Origin: a virus
Virus record (IMG/VR): IMGVR_UViG_3300032046_000081
Location: 1-39,664 of that record
DNA: 39,664 nucleotides
Reading direction: 5' to 3' (one strand)
Under the pieces are notes generated by a model. It made no database searches and was not told where the DNA came from. It was given only the letters and a program-made list of their open reading frames with translations. This document shows positions 8,946-16,597 of the stretch, in pieces. The translations under genes were made by a program, and so were the position numbers. Each line of letters starts with the position of its first letter. Within the stretch, counting starts at the first letter, position 1.

Positions 8946-9037
8946 CCCAGTTGCGAGCTGGGATTTAATGAGCTATATCGGGAGTGTCGGGAGTGCTGAA
9001 GGCGGATGACTCCGACCCCGCAGTGGGGACACTCCCG
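8946..9037 (-). other. GC-rich multi-hairpin element between scaffold and upstream gene
   Basis: A 10-bp perfect inverted repeat (CGGGAGTGTC at 8979-8988, GACACTCCCG at 9028-9037) encloses two further hairpins. On the minus strand these are CCCC/GGGG with a 5-nt loop, and GGAGT/ACTCC. A separate hairpin CCCAG/CTGGG lies at 8946-8962. It is much richer in GC than its surroundings and fills the 126-bp gap 8922-9047. It could be an mRNA-processing or attenuation structure, or a DNA site; no T-run makes it a standard terminator. Confidence 0.55.
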
Positions 9038-9047
9038 AAATAGACCA

Positions 9048-9326
9048 TCAAGATTGATTTAATTTATCTGTTTCTTTAGCTAATTTCTTCTGCGCGTCTA
9101 TCTCTTTAAAAATGTTGTGAAAAGCGTATTTTAAGGATTTTATATGTTTTAACCTCGCCCGTATCTCAAACTCGGGCATAATATCAAATTTGGCATATAA
9201 ATCATCCTCTAATTGTGCAATTACAGGATCAATGGCCAATTCTCGCCAAGTCCTAAATTCGTTTAACCTGTTAAGAACAAGCAAAAGCTCTAATTTTTTG
9301 TCCTCTTTCTTAAAAGGCCACTTCAT
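9048..9326 (-). CDS. Small helical protein in morphogenesis operon
   Basis: 92 aa from the ATG at 9326, chosen because GAAGGA precedes it (the frame is open to a TTG at 9341). Strongly helical and charged (KWPFKKEDKKLELLLVLNRL, RLKHIKSLKYAFHNIFKEID). Not recognised. Its place between portal and scaffold and its own copy of the repeated motif suggest an assembly role. Confidence 0.6.
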   Translation of the reverse strand: MKWPFKKEDKKLELLLVLNRLNEFRTWRELAIDPVIAQLEDDLYAKFDIMPEFEIRARLKHIKSLKYAFHNIFKEIDAQKKLAKETDKLNQS

Positions 9327-9344
9327 TTTTCCTTCTTTCAATTA

Positions 9345-9357
9345 GAATATACGAATT
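9345..9357 (-). promoter_or_regulatory. Copy 3 of repeated motif, candidate phage late promoter
   Basis: Minus-strand AATTCGTATATTC, 18 nt upstream of the small gene starting at 9326 and overlapping the last codon of the portal gene. It would lead into the small gene, scaffold and capsid. Confidence 0.6.
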
Positions 9358-11104
9358 ATTTTTTTAATAAGGTTGCCGCCATCATCGGACTGGTAGGTGT
9401 TTGCGGTTGGGTTGGTTGCCCTTGCCCCATACCTTGCGGTATTTCTGAATAATACTGGTCTGGTTCCTTGATACCCGCTTTCAACCCTCTCTCGGTCAAA
9501 ATTTTGTCAATATCAAGCTGTTTGCCCATTGCCAACGCCTGCTGCACCCAACTGTCAAAAGATTGAATCTCTTTCTCTGTATCCTGTTGCGCCATTGAAC
9601 CAGTCTCTACCCTAACAATCCAATCAACATCAAAAGCCAGTTCTTTTTCAGGGTTCAACCCATTGGAAAGCATATCTTGAGCAATTTCGTTTATTTGCTC
9701 AATTTCAAGTATCTGGGCGGTCATTAGGTCATTTAAGGTAATCTTGCCTGTTAATAAGCCCTTGGTTATCTTGACCCACTTAGGGGAAGTTCCGCTCATA
9801 AAAACAAATTTAGTCTCGTCTTTGCCCATCATTTTGCCTGCCATCTTGAGCCACTTGTTAACCATTGGCTCAATCAAAGATTCCTCAAGATTCTGTTGTC
9901 TATCTGATATAGGCGTTGACCCCTGTTCCACCATTTGATTAATACCAGTGGCTGTCTTTTTGACATTAGCTAAATCTTGGTTATAGACATTAGTTGTGCC
10001 TGCGGCAGATTCCATCCTTGTCTGCAGGTAGTTCATCAGTTCAAAACTTACAGGGGGAAGATTAGGCATTGTTTGGTGTTGCGCCATTTGGGGATTAGCC
10101 ATTACCACTCCGCCCAAACGCCAAGCATTAGATAAAGTTGACTTATCTGAAGTAGTGATATTAGGGTCAACAAACAAAGGCGGGTTCAGGGCTTTAGCCC
10201 CCCAGTCAATTGTTTGGTTCAAGATTAAGTCTTTGGCTTTGGCGGGAAGCATAATATCGTCAATCAATCCCAAAGCATATGGCTGTTTGAGAAGTTCAAT
10301 ATCCATCGCAAAATTAAGAGGCGACTCTTCGATACCTAAAACATCATCATCTTCTTGGATAATCCATTGCCAGTTGACAATACGACAAACCTTACTGCCC
10401 TCGTATCGGCTTATAAGTTCAAGGTTTTTAGTTTGGTCTTGGTACAAAGACGATCCAGAACGGGTTATTTTGTTCTTGGAGGGATCATTCTGGATATTTT
10501 CCTCTGTCTCTTCTTTTTCTAACCAACCCTCAATCTTGTCTAAATTCTTAAAATCTTCTCTTTCTTTTAACTCTTCAAGGGAAACATATTGCCTAATATA
10601 ATGCACTTTTGATGTTTTCAGGGTCTGGGTCGGGTCAAAAATAATATCCTCTATCGGTATCACCCTAAAATCAGGGTTGTCCGCTTCAGAATCAAAGTAA
10701 ACTTCAACTGCCGTATTCCCGATAACGCAAAACTCCCTGCCGGCCATTTTAAGTTTAGGTTTTTTGGGGCCGGAAGTATTAATAGCTTCGGGATTATTCC
10801 AGAAATAAGAAGCGGTGGCAGTGATAATATCTGTTATCTCTTTAGGCACATCGAAACCACGGCCCAAAACATAAAACTTTGGTTCGCGCTCAAATAACTT
10901 CTGCACCACCTTTTCCACAATATCTGGCACAACAGGGTCTGATATTTTGGATTTAGTGGAAACGACCGAAGCTAAAGTAGTATATTGCTTGTAATTCTTA
11001 TCAAACCTATTGGTATGGTATTTATTGAGAACATTAAACCACTTCGTATATTCGGAGTTGTATTTGTCAATCAAACTTTGATCAGATTTAATCTTTTTAT
11101 CCAT
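9356..11104 (-). CDS. Portal protein
   Basis: A 582-aa protein with the look of podovirus-type portals. It has an N-terminal helix (DKYNSEYTKWFNVLNKYHTNRFD) and VVPDIVEKVVQKLFEREPKF. A conserved AGREFCVIGNTAVEVYFD leads to FRVIPIEDIIFDPTQTLKTSK (the 'P..D..F.D' pattern). A helical crown follows (ESAAGTTNVYNQDLANVKKTATGINQMVEQ, ISDRQQNLEESLIEPMVNKW), with a Gln/Pro-rich tail (MGQGQPTQPQTP). It forms the dodecameric DNA entry vertex and docks the terminase. Motif copy 4 lies 8 nt upstream of the start. Unusually, it is separated from the terminase genes by about 6 kb of glycan genes. Confidence 0.85.
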   Translation of the reverse strand: MDKKIKSDQSLIDKYNSEYTKWFNVLNKYHTNRFDKNYKQYTTLASVVSTKSKISDPVVPDIVEKVVQKLFEREPKFYVLGRGFDVPKEITDIITATASYFWNNPEAINTSGPKKPKLKMAGREFCVIGNTAVEVYFDSEADNPDFRVIPIEDIIFDPTQTLKTSKVHYIRQYVSLEELKEREDFKNLDKIEGWLEKEETEENIQNDPSKNKITRSGSSLYQDQTKNLELISRYEGSKVCRIVNWQWIIQEDDDVLGIEESPLNFAMDIELLKQPYALGLIDDIMLPAKAKDLILNQTIDWGAKALNPPLFVDPNITTSDKSTLSNAWRLGGVVMANPQMAQHQTMPNLPPVSFELMNYLQTRMESAAGTTNVYNQDLANVKKTATGINQMVEQGSTPISDRQQNLEESLIEPMVNKWLKMAGKMMGKDETKFVFMSGTSPKWVKITKGLLTGKITLNDLMTAQILEIEQINEIAQDMLSNGLNPEKELAFDVDWIVRVETGSMAQQDTEKEIQSFDSWVQQALAMGKQLDIDKILTERGLKAGIKEPDQYYSEIPQGMGQGQPTQPQTPTSPMMAATLLKK

Positions 11105-11112
11105 CTCTTAAT

Positions 11113-11125
11113 GAATATACGAATT
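11113..11125 (-). promoter_or_regulatory. Copy 4 of repeated motif, candidate phage late promoter
   Basis: Minus-strand AATTCGTATATTC, 8 nt upstream of the portal start codon, preceded by TTTTTT. Conserved core shared with 841, 3624 and 9345; no -35-like hexamer at 16-18 nt upstream. Confidence 0.6.
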
Positions 11126-11157
11126 AAAAAATCCCCCTTTTTGACTTACCTCTTTAT

Positions 11158-11451
11158 TTAAGAGAGATTTTGCTCCTCATCATCATAGGGCATTTTACGA
11201 GAGTATCCAATATCCAATAAATCGTGTTTGCCTCGGGCTAAATCAGTTATCTTGTGTCGACAGACCACAAAAGCCCAAGACTTTATTTTACCCTTTTTAG
11301 GGTCAAAACTGCCTAATTTAGACCACAAATGCAACCTCAAGTCTTGGGCTATTTCATCTTGGTCTTTGCCTTTAATCCTCCTATATCTGGACATATTGAC
11401 AATTAAAGGGTCAACAAAAAGTAAAAATTGTTCTGAATAGTTATTTTGCAC
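11158..11451 (-). CDS. Sigma-70-like factor with region 2 only
   Basis: A 97-aa protein resembling sigma region 2. FLLFVDPLIVNMSRY is followed by DQDEIAQDLRLHLWSKLGSF (the 'DL.QE..L.L' core-binding helix), and DPKKGKIKSWAFVVCRHKITDLAR is the -10-recognition helix. After that only about 25 residues remain, so region 4, which reads the -35, is absent. Such a protein could direct host RNA polymerase to -10-only promoters, as T4 gp55 does. The start is GTG at 11451 with no clear ribosome-binding site, 23 nt after a TATAAT. Alternatively it is a sigma-like protein of other function. Confidence 0.65.
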   Translation of the reverse strand: MQNNYSEQFLLFVDPLIVNMSRYRRIKGKDQDEIAQDLRLHLWSKLGSFDPKKGKIKSWAFVVCRHKITDLARGKHDLLDIGYSRKMPYDDEEQNLS

Positions 11452-11480
11452 TTGACAATTATGTGTCTGACAATTATATT
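11452..11480 (+). promoter_or_regulatory. Consensus-like promoter facing right (antisense)
   Basis: TTGACA, 17-bp spacer, TATATT on the plus strand. It contains a direct repeat of TGACAATTA. It fires into the antisense of 11474-11827, where no convincing plus-strand gene exists. The minus strand of the same stretch has TATAAT at 11474-11479, which could serve the sigma-like gene. Confidence 0.45.
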
Positions 11481-11827
11481 GCTAATTCAATCTGTTTAAT
11501 TGTCTGTTCAATACCAATGGCAATATCAGTGTTTTTGTATTGCAGCGCCGGCCCCTCCCAACTGATTAATAAACCAAAATTATTAGGCAGTGGTTCGCCT
11601 TTTTCCACTACATTTTGCGCAAAAATCCCTGTGCTCTTCCATCTTGATAATGCTTCATCATAGCCAATCAAACCTACCTGTTTGGCAATTTTGATAAGCT
11701 CTGGGGCGATAACATAACCTACGCCATCAGCATTTTTGTTTTGCTTGAGGATTTTTTTGATTTCCTCAAATGATTTGATTTCTACTTTCTTTGGTTCTTC
11801 TACTACCTCTTTCTCTTTTCCAAACAT
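11474..11827 (-). CDS. Hypothetical protein, 117 aa
   Basis: Not recognised. N-terminus acidic/basic (MFGKEKEVVEEPKKVEIKSF), then a helix-rich body (KIAKQVGLIGYDEALSRWKS) and an Ile-rich C-terminus (DIAIGIEQTIKQIELAI). It lies between the DegT-like aminotransferase and the sigma-like gene. The start has AAGGAGACAAA upstream. Confidence 0.6.
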   Translation of the reverse strand: MFGKEKEVVEEPKKVEIKSFEEIKKILKQNKNADGVGYVIAPELIKIAKQVGLIGYDEALSRWKSTGIFAQNVVEKGEPLPNNFGLLISWEGPALQYKNTDIAIGIEQTIKQIELAI

Positions 11828-11836
11828 TTTGTCTCC

Positions 11837-12421
11837 TTATTTAAATATTCTATATTGACTTAAATCCGCGTAATCATCCATCGGAAGTGGCTTATTGTGT
11901 TTCGGCAGAAAATATAATCTTGTCAAAGCATCAGCCGCGTCTCTTGGGCTCATATAACAATGCCAGCCAATAAAGTCAAAGTTATCCTTTTTAGGCGGCA
12001 CTCCAGGGGTTCGCCCGTCAAATCTGGCTCTTTTAAACCACTTTTGGGCTTTTCTGTTATCGTGTAATATCACCCCGCCTTGGCCTAAATTAAGTGTTTT
12101 ACCCCAGTGTAAAGACAAACAGATATATTGCCCTTTTTTATACATCCCCGAAGTTAAAAGCCGAGCCGAGTCCCAGATAGGATAAGGTTTGAGTTGATAC
12201 ATCCCTTGCCACTTGTCTTTATGGAATTTTACTTTCCCCCCAGCGTGAATAATTGACATTGGCACACTTACATAAGTTTTATGGGGAATAGTTACTTCTT
12301 TAACTTTTAGATAAGCGCAACAAAGTAATAGGGCATTGGTGCAAGAGTTGACTACAATAGCATATTTCGCCCCCGCGTATTTAGCAATAGCTTTTTCAAA
12401 TTGTTCTACAACTCTATACAT
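11837..12421 (-). CDS. Mini DegT/DnrJ/EryC1-type aminotransferase
   Basis: A 194-aa version of a family usually 360-390 aa long. Residues 5-30 match the N-terminus (VEQFEKAIAKYAGAKYAIVV, NSCTNALLL in place of SGTSAL), followed by VTIPHKTYVSVPMSIIHAGG. Asp84 in IWDSARLL corresponds to the cofactor-contacting Asp. Lys108 in SLHWGKTLNLGQGGVIL is the PLP-binding Lys. GWHCYMSPRDAADALTRL matches the family's interface helix. A middle segment and the C-terminal domain are missing. It would aminate a keto-sugar nucleotide, matching the dehydratase gene at 16587. Whether so short an enzyme is active, or acts as a partner subunit, is open. Confidence 0.8.
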   Translation of the reverse strand: MYRVVEQFEKAIAKYAGAKYAIVVNSCTNALLLCCAYLKVKEVTIPHKTYVSVPMSIIHAGGKVKFHKDKWQGMYQLKPYPIWDSARLLTSGMYKKGQYICLSLHWGKTLNLGQGGVILHDNRKAQKWFKRARFDGRTPGVPPKKDNFDFIGWHCYMSPRDAADALTRLYFLPKHNKPLPMDDYADLSQYRIFK

Positions 12422-12447
12422 ATTTAGAAATTATGGGGCAAGATCTC

Positions 12448-13173
12448 CTACTTGCCCCTAAGGCGGTTATTGTACTTCTCGCATGCTACCCACAGAGGGT
12501 GTTTGTGCTGAGATATGGCAGCTTGGGTGTCTTTTGGGAGGCATTTGCCACCATATCCTCTTTGTCCATCTTGGTTGATGACCCACCCCCACTTGGGGAT
12601 ATTGCGGTGAAAGGTAGCGCCTTGCACAGCTTCCTCATAGATGGACGGGTCGCCTGTCTGTTCAACAACCCAGTCGTAGCAGGAGTTCGCCAGGACAACC
12701 TGTGAGCTTCCCCATAAGTTGCAGAAGTATTTGGCGAACTCGGCCGAGATGGACTTCATCTCCAGGTAGTGTGCTGCTTCGGGCAGAACATCTTTGGCTA
12801 AGTCAATCCGAGCAAAGCTCTCAGGCGTGATGCCCAAGATGTAGTAACTCGGATGTGCCAGGTCGGCTTCCATCGTTGCCTCAAAGCCGAACTCCGGCAC
12901 AAACATCAGGGGGAAGTTGACTTCCTTTTGCAGCTTCTCGGTAGTGCCAGGCAGAACAGTTGAGCGCAAGATGATAAGCCTTGCCTTCTCAACACGGCTT
13001 ATCGCCTGCCTCACCTGTGTCAGGTCTTGGCGTCCCCCTATGGTCTCCGTGGGAACGCAGATGACGACTACATCCGTACATATCGGCTCTTTGCCTGGGC
13101 CAAAGGGGACAACCCCCATAGCTTTGGCAAGGGCGGTACCGACTGTTCCATCTCCTATCACAGCCATTCTCAT
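12448..13173 (-). CDS. Truncated UDP-glucose/GDP-mannose dehydrogenase family protein
   Basis: 241 aa against about 400-450 for the family. It has the NAD-binding GxGxxG (AVIGDGTVGTALA), ILRSTVLPGTTEK, Glu94 in FVPEFGFEAT, Lys148 and Asn152 in EFAKYFCNLWGS, and catalytic Cys211 in GYGGKCLPKDT. All active-site residues of the NAD and central domains are therefore present, while the C-terminal nucleotide-sugar-binding domain is missing. It would oxidise a sugar nucleotide to a uronate. GC content is clearly higher than in flanking genes, suggesting recent acquisition with the radical SAM gene it overlaps (ATGA at 13170-13173). Confidence 0.85.
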   Translation of the reverse strand: MRMAVIGDGTVGTALAKAMGVVPFGPGKEPICTDVVVICVPTETIGGRQDLTQVRQAISRVEKARLIILRSTVLPGTTEKLQKEVNFPLMFVPEFGFEATMEADLAHPSYYILGITPESFARIDLAKDVLPEAAHYLEMKSISAEFAKYFCNLWGSSQVVLANSCYDWVVEQTGDPSIYEEAVQGATFHRNIPKWGWVINQDGQRGYGGKCLPKDTQAAISQHKHPLWVACEKYNNRLRGK

Positions 13174-14333
13174 GCGTTCCTCCTTGCGTACTTGGTATAT
13201 AGCATCTCCTGAGCCCGCAGTATCTCCTCCGAAGTCATGTTGCTGGTTGAGGTGGTGCAGACATAGGCGTCTGACCTGCCCTTGCAGTGGTGGTATGGGC
13301 CGAACTTGACATCGTAGGCCTCGGGGTTCTTGTAGATAGCCGAGCCAGGGTAGACAGCCAGGATGTTGACATCCACTGCGTCAGGTCGGCTTTCCTCCAG
13401 AAACTTGTCGGTCTCGGCGATGGTCTCTTGGCTTTCGCCAGGCAGACCGACAATCATGAAGGCCTTGACCCGAAGCCCGACTTCGTGAGCCAACTGGATA
13501 CAGCGGCGTTGCTGTTCCACTGTCTCGTGCTTGTGGATGTTGTCGAGGATGGTCTGGCTGCCACTCTCTACCCCCAAAGCGATCTCACGGCAACCGGAAG
13601 CCTTCATTAGGTTCAGGATGCCCTTGTCAGCGTCATCGGCTCTGGCCAAGCAACGCCAGACAAGGTTGCGGTCATGGAACTTGTAGCACAAGGTCTCAAG
13701 GCGTTCCCTGCCGGTCATAAAGGTGTCATCGTAGAACATCACGGCTTGGTAGCCCTGACGCATCACCGAGTCAACCTCGGTCATCACGCTGTCGGCGCTT
13801 CTTGTTACCCTTACGCGCCCGTAGACATCCTTGGAGCAGAAAGCACACTCCCAAGGGCAACCCCTTGAGGTTACCATTGTGGTGGCCTTCAGCCCGTCAA
13901 TCTGGTAGTGGTAGCGATACTCCTGGTTGCAGTTGGGGAAGTGGTGGTCTAAGTCCCTGATCCGTGGGGCGGTGATGATGCCAGTGATGCCTCTCTCGAC
14001 TATCTGGCTGATGACGGAATCACCCTCGCCCTGAACAACTGTGTCAAAGCCCATCTCCAGCAACTCCTCGGGCTTGGCCGTGGCGTGTGGCCCACCGGCA
14101 ACCTTCAGCCCTGAAAGTTGGGGTAGAATCTCCGCCATCTGGTTAAGGTGGACGGAACAGCCGGTGACGCCATAGGCATCAGCACCCTCTGGGATTGTGT
14201 CTCCCAGACCCAAGTCAACAACGGTTACATTGTGCGCTTGCAGGGCGTTGGCTACATACCAAAGCCCTAGTGGAGGCATAACGGCTTGGTCGATCATAAA
14301 CGGTGAACTGGGGTTAATCAAAACCACTCTCAA
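13170..14333 (-). CDS. Cobalamin-binding-type radical SAM protein
   Basis: A 387-aa protein with two domains. Residues 1-130 are a B12-binding-like Rossmann domain (VVLINPSSPFMIDQAVMPPL, GVTGCSVHLNQM, KVAGGPHATAKPEEL, VVQGEGDSVI). From about residue 150 comes a radical SAM barrel with the CxxxCxxC cluster in SRGCPWECAFCSKDVYG, VMFYDDTFM, EIALGVESGSQTIL and KAFMIVGLPGESQETI. No HxxGG is visible in the B12 domain, so cobalamin binding is uncertain. Such enzymes methylate or rearrange unactivated carbons; sugar or lipid tailoring fits the neighbours. High GC (about 57% in the sampled part), unlike the AT-rich genes on either side. ATGA overlaps at both ends. Confidence 0.9.
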   Translation of the reverse strand: MRVVLINPSSPFMIDQAVMPPLGLWYVANALQAHNVTVVDLGLGDTIPEGADAYGVTGCSVHLNQMAEILPQLSGLKVAGGPHATAKPEELLEMGFDTVVQGEGDSVISQIVERGITGIITAPRIRDLDHHFPNCNQEYRYHYQIDGLKATTMVTSRGCPWECAFCSKDVYGRVRVTRSADSVMTEVDSVMRQGYQAVMFYDDTFMTGRERLETLCYKFHDRNLVWRCLARADDADKGILNLMKASGCREIALGVESGSQTILDNIHKHETVEQQRRCIQLAHEVGLRVKAFMIVGLPGESQETIAETDKFLEESRPDAVDVNILAVYPGSAIYKNPEAYDVKFGPYHHCKGRSDAYVCTTSTSNMTSEEILRAQEMLYTKYARRNA

Positions 14334-15118
14334 ACTTTACACCTCCTTGTCATTTTTATATCTGCCAACTGTTGGGGGCTGTTAAACTTCTGCTTAACTA
14401 TATAGTCTAAATCTATTATTTTGCCTTTCATAAATTCGTTATTTAGCCACTCTATGCTTATATCGCCTGTCCGATTATTTAAAAACTCATTCTGCACGCT
14501 GTTAAAGGGCATTTCCAACACCTTTTGCTTGGGATAGCAAAGCATCAAAGGTTGTGGCAGGGGTGTCTTGTGCATCTGCGCTTCAATATGCGAAGGTATA
14601 TCAAACTCTAACCTCTCAAGAATAGGTTTAATCTCATTGGTTCTGAAAATGGTGCAGGAGCAAGACATAGGGTAGCCCCAGTCAAGAGGGTATTTTTGCC
14701 ACTCCCACATCCCGTCTATCATCTTTGGCACTTCAACAGGGGTGTCTTGATCAAAACAATAATTACAATTTCTGCCCAGTCGTAAAGATAAACATAAAAT
14801 ATCTTTGTTTTTAGCAAACTGCTTGAATTGTTTATCTTTTAAGCTGACTTTACCGATGAAAACATCATCATCAGGACAAAACATCACATATGGTTTATTC
14901 AATTCTTTCATCACATAATTTTTAAGATATTGTTCACGATATTCAAACCTAACTTGAGGATTATCCTTAATCACCCGCTCATATCCTTTTTTGTATTCGT
15001 CGGTGTGCATATAAGTTACATAAATATCTTTAAAGTCGGTAAAACGCTTCATTGAACGAAGCAATAAATCTAACTGGGCGGGGCGGTTGTAACTAAAAAC
15101 AATTACTTTAAGATTCAT
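14330..15118 (-). CDS. Putative GT-A glycosyltransferase
   Basis: 262 aa from the ATG at 15118, which overlaps the end of the zinc-ribbon gene; the frame is open further upstream, but the protein-like sequence begins at MNLKVIVFSYNRPAQLDLLL. That start, DIYVTYMHTDEYKKGYERV and the acidic FCPDDDVFIG (metal/donor DxD site) indicate a GT-A fold. The C-terminus is less typical (SIEWLNNEFMKGKIIDLDYI). It is probably one transferase of the glycan pathway. It overlaps the radical SAM gene by ATGA. Confidence 0.7.
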   Translation of the reverse strand: MNLKVIVFSYNRPAQLDLLLRSMKRFTDFKDIYVTYMHTDEYKKGYERVIKDNPQVRFEYREQYLKNYVMKELNKPYVMFCPDDDVFIGKVSLKDKQFKQFAKNKDILCLSLRLGRNCNYCFDQDTPVEVPKMIDGMWEWQKYPLDWGYPMSCSCTIFRTNEIKPILERLEFDIPSHIEAQMHKTPLPQPLMLCYPKQKVLEMPFNSVQNEFLNNRTGDISIEWLNNEFMKGKIIDLDYIVKQKFNSPQQLADIKMTRRCKV

Positions 15119-15353
15119 ATTGTTTTTTATTTTGCCAATTATTTCCATATACTTTAAGTTTAATTCCACATTTAGCGCAAAAATGTATCTCTCTCTTAAA
15201 TCCACCACCTTTGCAATGAATATGCCACGCCTTGCGTATTTTTCTATAGCAATTAGCACAAGTAAATTCTCTATACTCTGGGTGGGCGAAGTCAATGGGG
15301 AATTTCTTGGTGGCTACCTCTAAAATTTTAACTGCCTGTTTGTTGGTTATCAT
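15108..15353 (-). CDS. Zinc-ribbon-like protein, 81 aa
   Basis: Two CxxC knuckles (FTCANCYRK and FCAKCGIKL) with His residues between them (AWHIHCKGG) suggest a single zinc-binding module. The function is unknown. It overlaps the nucleotidyltransferase upstream by 26 bp and the glycosyltransferase downstream by 11 bp, so it is translated as part of the glycan block. Confidence 0.6.
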   Translation of the reverse strand: MITNKQAVKILEVATKKFPIDFAHPEYREFTCANCYRKIRKAWHIHCKGGGFKREIHFCAKCGIKLKVYGNNWQNKKQYES

Positions 15354-16077
15354 TTTTTTTTATTTTTATATATGCTTCCAGCTCATCTGGCTTACCCAGC
15401 ATGCTGACTTTCTCATTAGGTATCTCATAGATTGTTACCTTTAATCCTTTCTTAATCATCCAGTTAAAGACCGGAGCATTGTAATACTCGTTATTAACCC
15501 TAAAATCTTCTTTCATCATTTCTTTGGCGGCTTGGACAAAGTCCTTGCCTCGCCTATACATAAACAAGCCAATCCCTGCGTGGGTGGAAACAACCTTTTT
15601 GGGCTTCTCAACTATCCTGATAACTTCATCGCTGTCTTTTTTGGTGATAGCAAAGCTGTGGTTCAATCCTGTATGCTGATAAGTTAAGAAAGCCCCGTCA
15701 TAAAACCAGCAAGAGTCAATAAAGTCATCTACCGGCATATCAATCAGCTGGTCGCAAGAGGCCATTAATAATCTGTCATCGGTGTTAATAAGATTCTCTG
15801 CTTTCAGGGCTGATTCTGTCGCTCCATCGGTCATATAGGGCAGTTGAATAATAGTTGAGTCTGGTCTTTTGAGTATCTTCTGCATTCTCTCATCCATATG
15901 GCAAGACAAGGTGATAAAAATAAACCTATGCTCCCTATATTTAGGCGTTAGGTTCTCAATCACCCTCTCAATCATCGGTTTGCCGTCAACATCAATCAAT
16001 GGTTTGGGGTCGGTGTAGCCGCCTTGCCTAAAACGATTACCCGAACCTGCCATTAATATAAGTATTGAGATTGGCAT
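15328..16077 (-). CDS. Sugar nucleotidyltransferase
   Basis: A 249-aa NTP-transferase fold. The N-terminal signature LILMAGSGNRFRQGGYTDPK is followed by PLIDVDGKPMIERVIENL, the nucleotide-binding loop and base-contacting Lys. MASCDQLIDMP holds the metal-binding Asp region, and VRIVEKP-like IRIVEKPKKVVSTHAGIGLF matches the family core. There is no C-terminal acyltransferase beta-helix. It activates a sugar-1-phosphate to an NDP-sugar, the first step for the dehydratase, dehydrogenase and transferases around it. The substrate cannot be read from sequence. Confidence 0.9.
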   Translation of the reverse strand: MPISILILMAGSGNRFRQGGYTDPKPLIDVDGKPMIERVIENLTPKYREHRFIFITLSCHMDERMQKILKRPDSTIIQLPYMTDGATESALKAENLINTDDRLLMASCDQLIDMPVDDFIDSCWFYDGAFLTYQHTGLNHSFAITKKDSDEVIRIVEKPKKVVSTHAGIGLFMYRRGKDFVQAAKEMMKEDFRVNNEYYNAPVFNWMIKKGLKVTIYEIPNEKVSMLGKPDELEAYIKIKKNDNQQTGS

Positions 16078-16156
16078 AATAATCCTTTCTTGTTTAATAA
16101 CTTGACAAGTTCTAATCGCAGGTTCATAGTTGGTATCAATGGCACAAAAGGCACAA

Positions 16157-16597
16157 TTAGCATTCCTCCTCCCAATCCTGTTTAAGTTTAAGGTTTTCTT
16201 TTACATCTTTGTTATAACTTTCAACCGCCTTTTTGCAACTAAATAAATATTCATTAAGTGAAACTTCATATTCCTGATATGGTGGAGAAACACCACTCAT
16301 AGCGATTTCAGATTGCGGATTTTCGCGAGCTTCTTTTAATCTTTCTTGCACCTCATTCCACGACTTTGTTTCTGCTCGTTCATTGTAGGTTCTAAATTTC
16401 TTGTTTAGACGCCTAATCATTCCTTCTATGCTTTTTTTCTTATATTTAGGTTTCTCTAACATTGAACCAATCAATTCATATCCTGATTTATCAATAATCC
16501 TCTTGGCAATCTTAATCTTCTTCTCTGGGACTTCTACACAATAATGCTCAATGTAATCATAGTCTGCCTCAAAAAAAACTAACCATTTATTTTTCAT
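16157..16597 (-). CDS. Hypothetical protein, 146 aa
   Basis: Not recognised. N-terminus KWLVFFEADYDYIEHYCVEV, central basic helices (KKKSIEGMIRRLNKKFRTYN), and a C-terminal coiled-coil (LFSCKKAVESYNKDVKENLK). The start overlaps the end of the dehydratase gene by 11 bp, linking it to the glycan block. Confidence 0.6.
   Translation of the reverse strand: MKNKWLVFFEADYDYIEHYCVEVPEKKIKIAKRIIDKSGYELIGSMLEKPKYKKKSIEGMIRRLNKKFRTYNERAETKSWNEVQERLKEARENPQSEIAMSGVSPPYQEYEVSLNEYLFSCKKAVESYNKDVKENLKLKQDWEEEC

Noticed and set aside
16078-16156. Remnant of a glycosyltransferase start or a 36-aa ORF in the gap before the nucleotidyltransferase
   Set aside because: Two competing frames look faintly protein-like (one in frame with the nucleotidyltransferase), but neither has a convincing start or family match.
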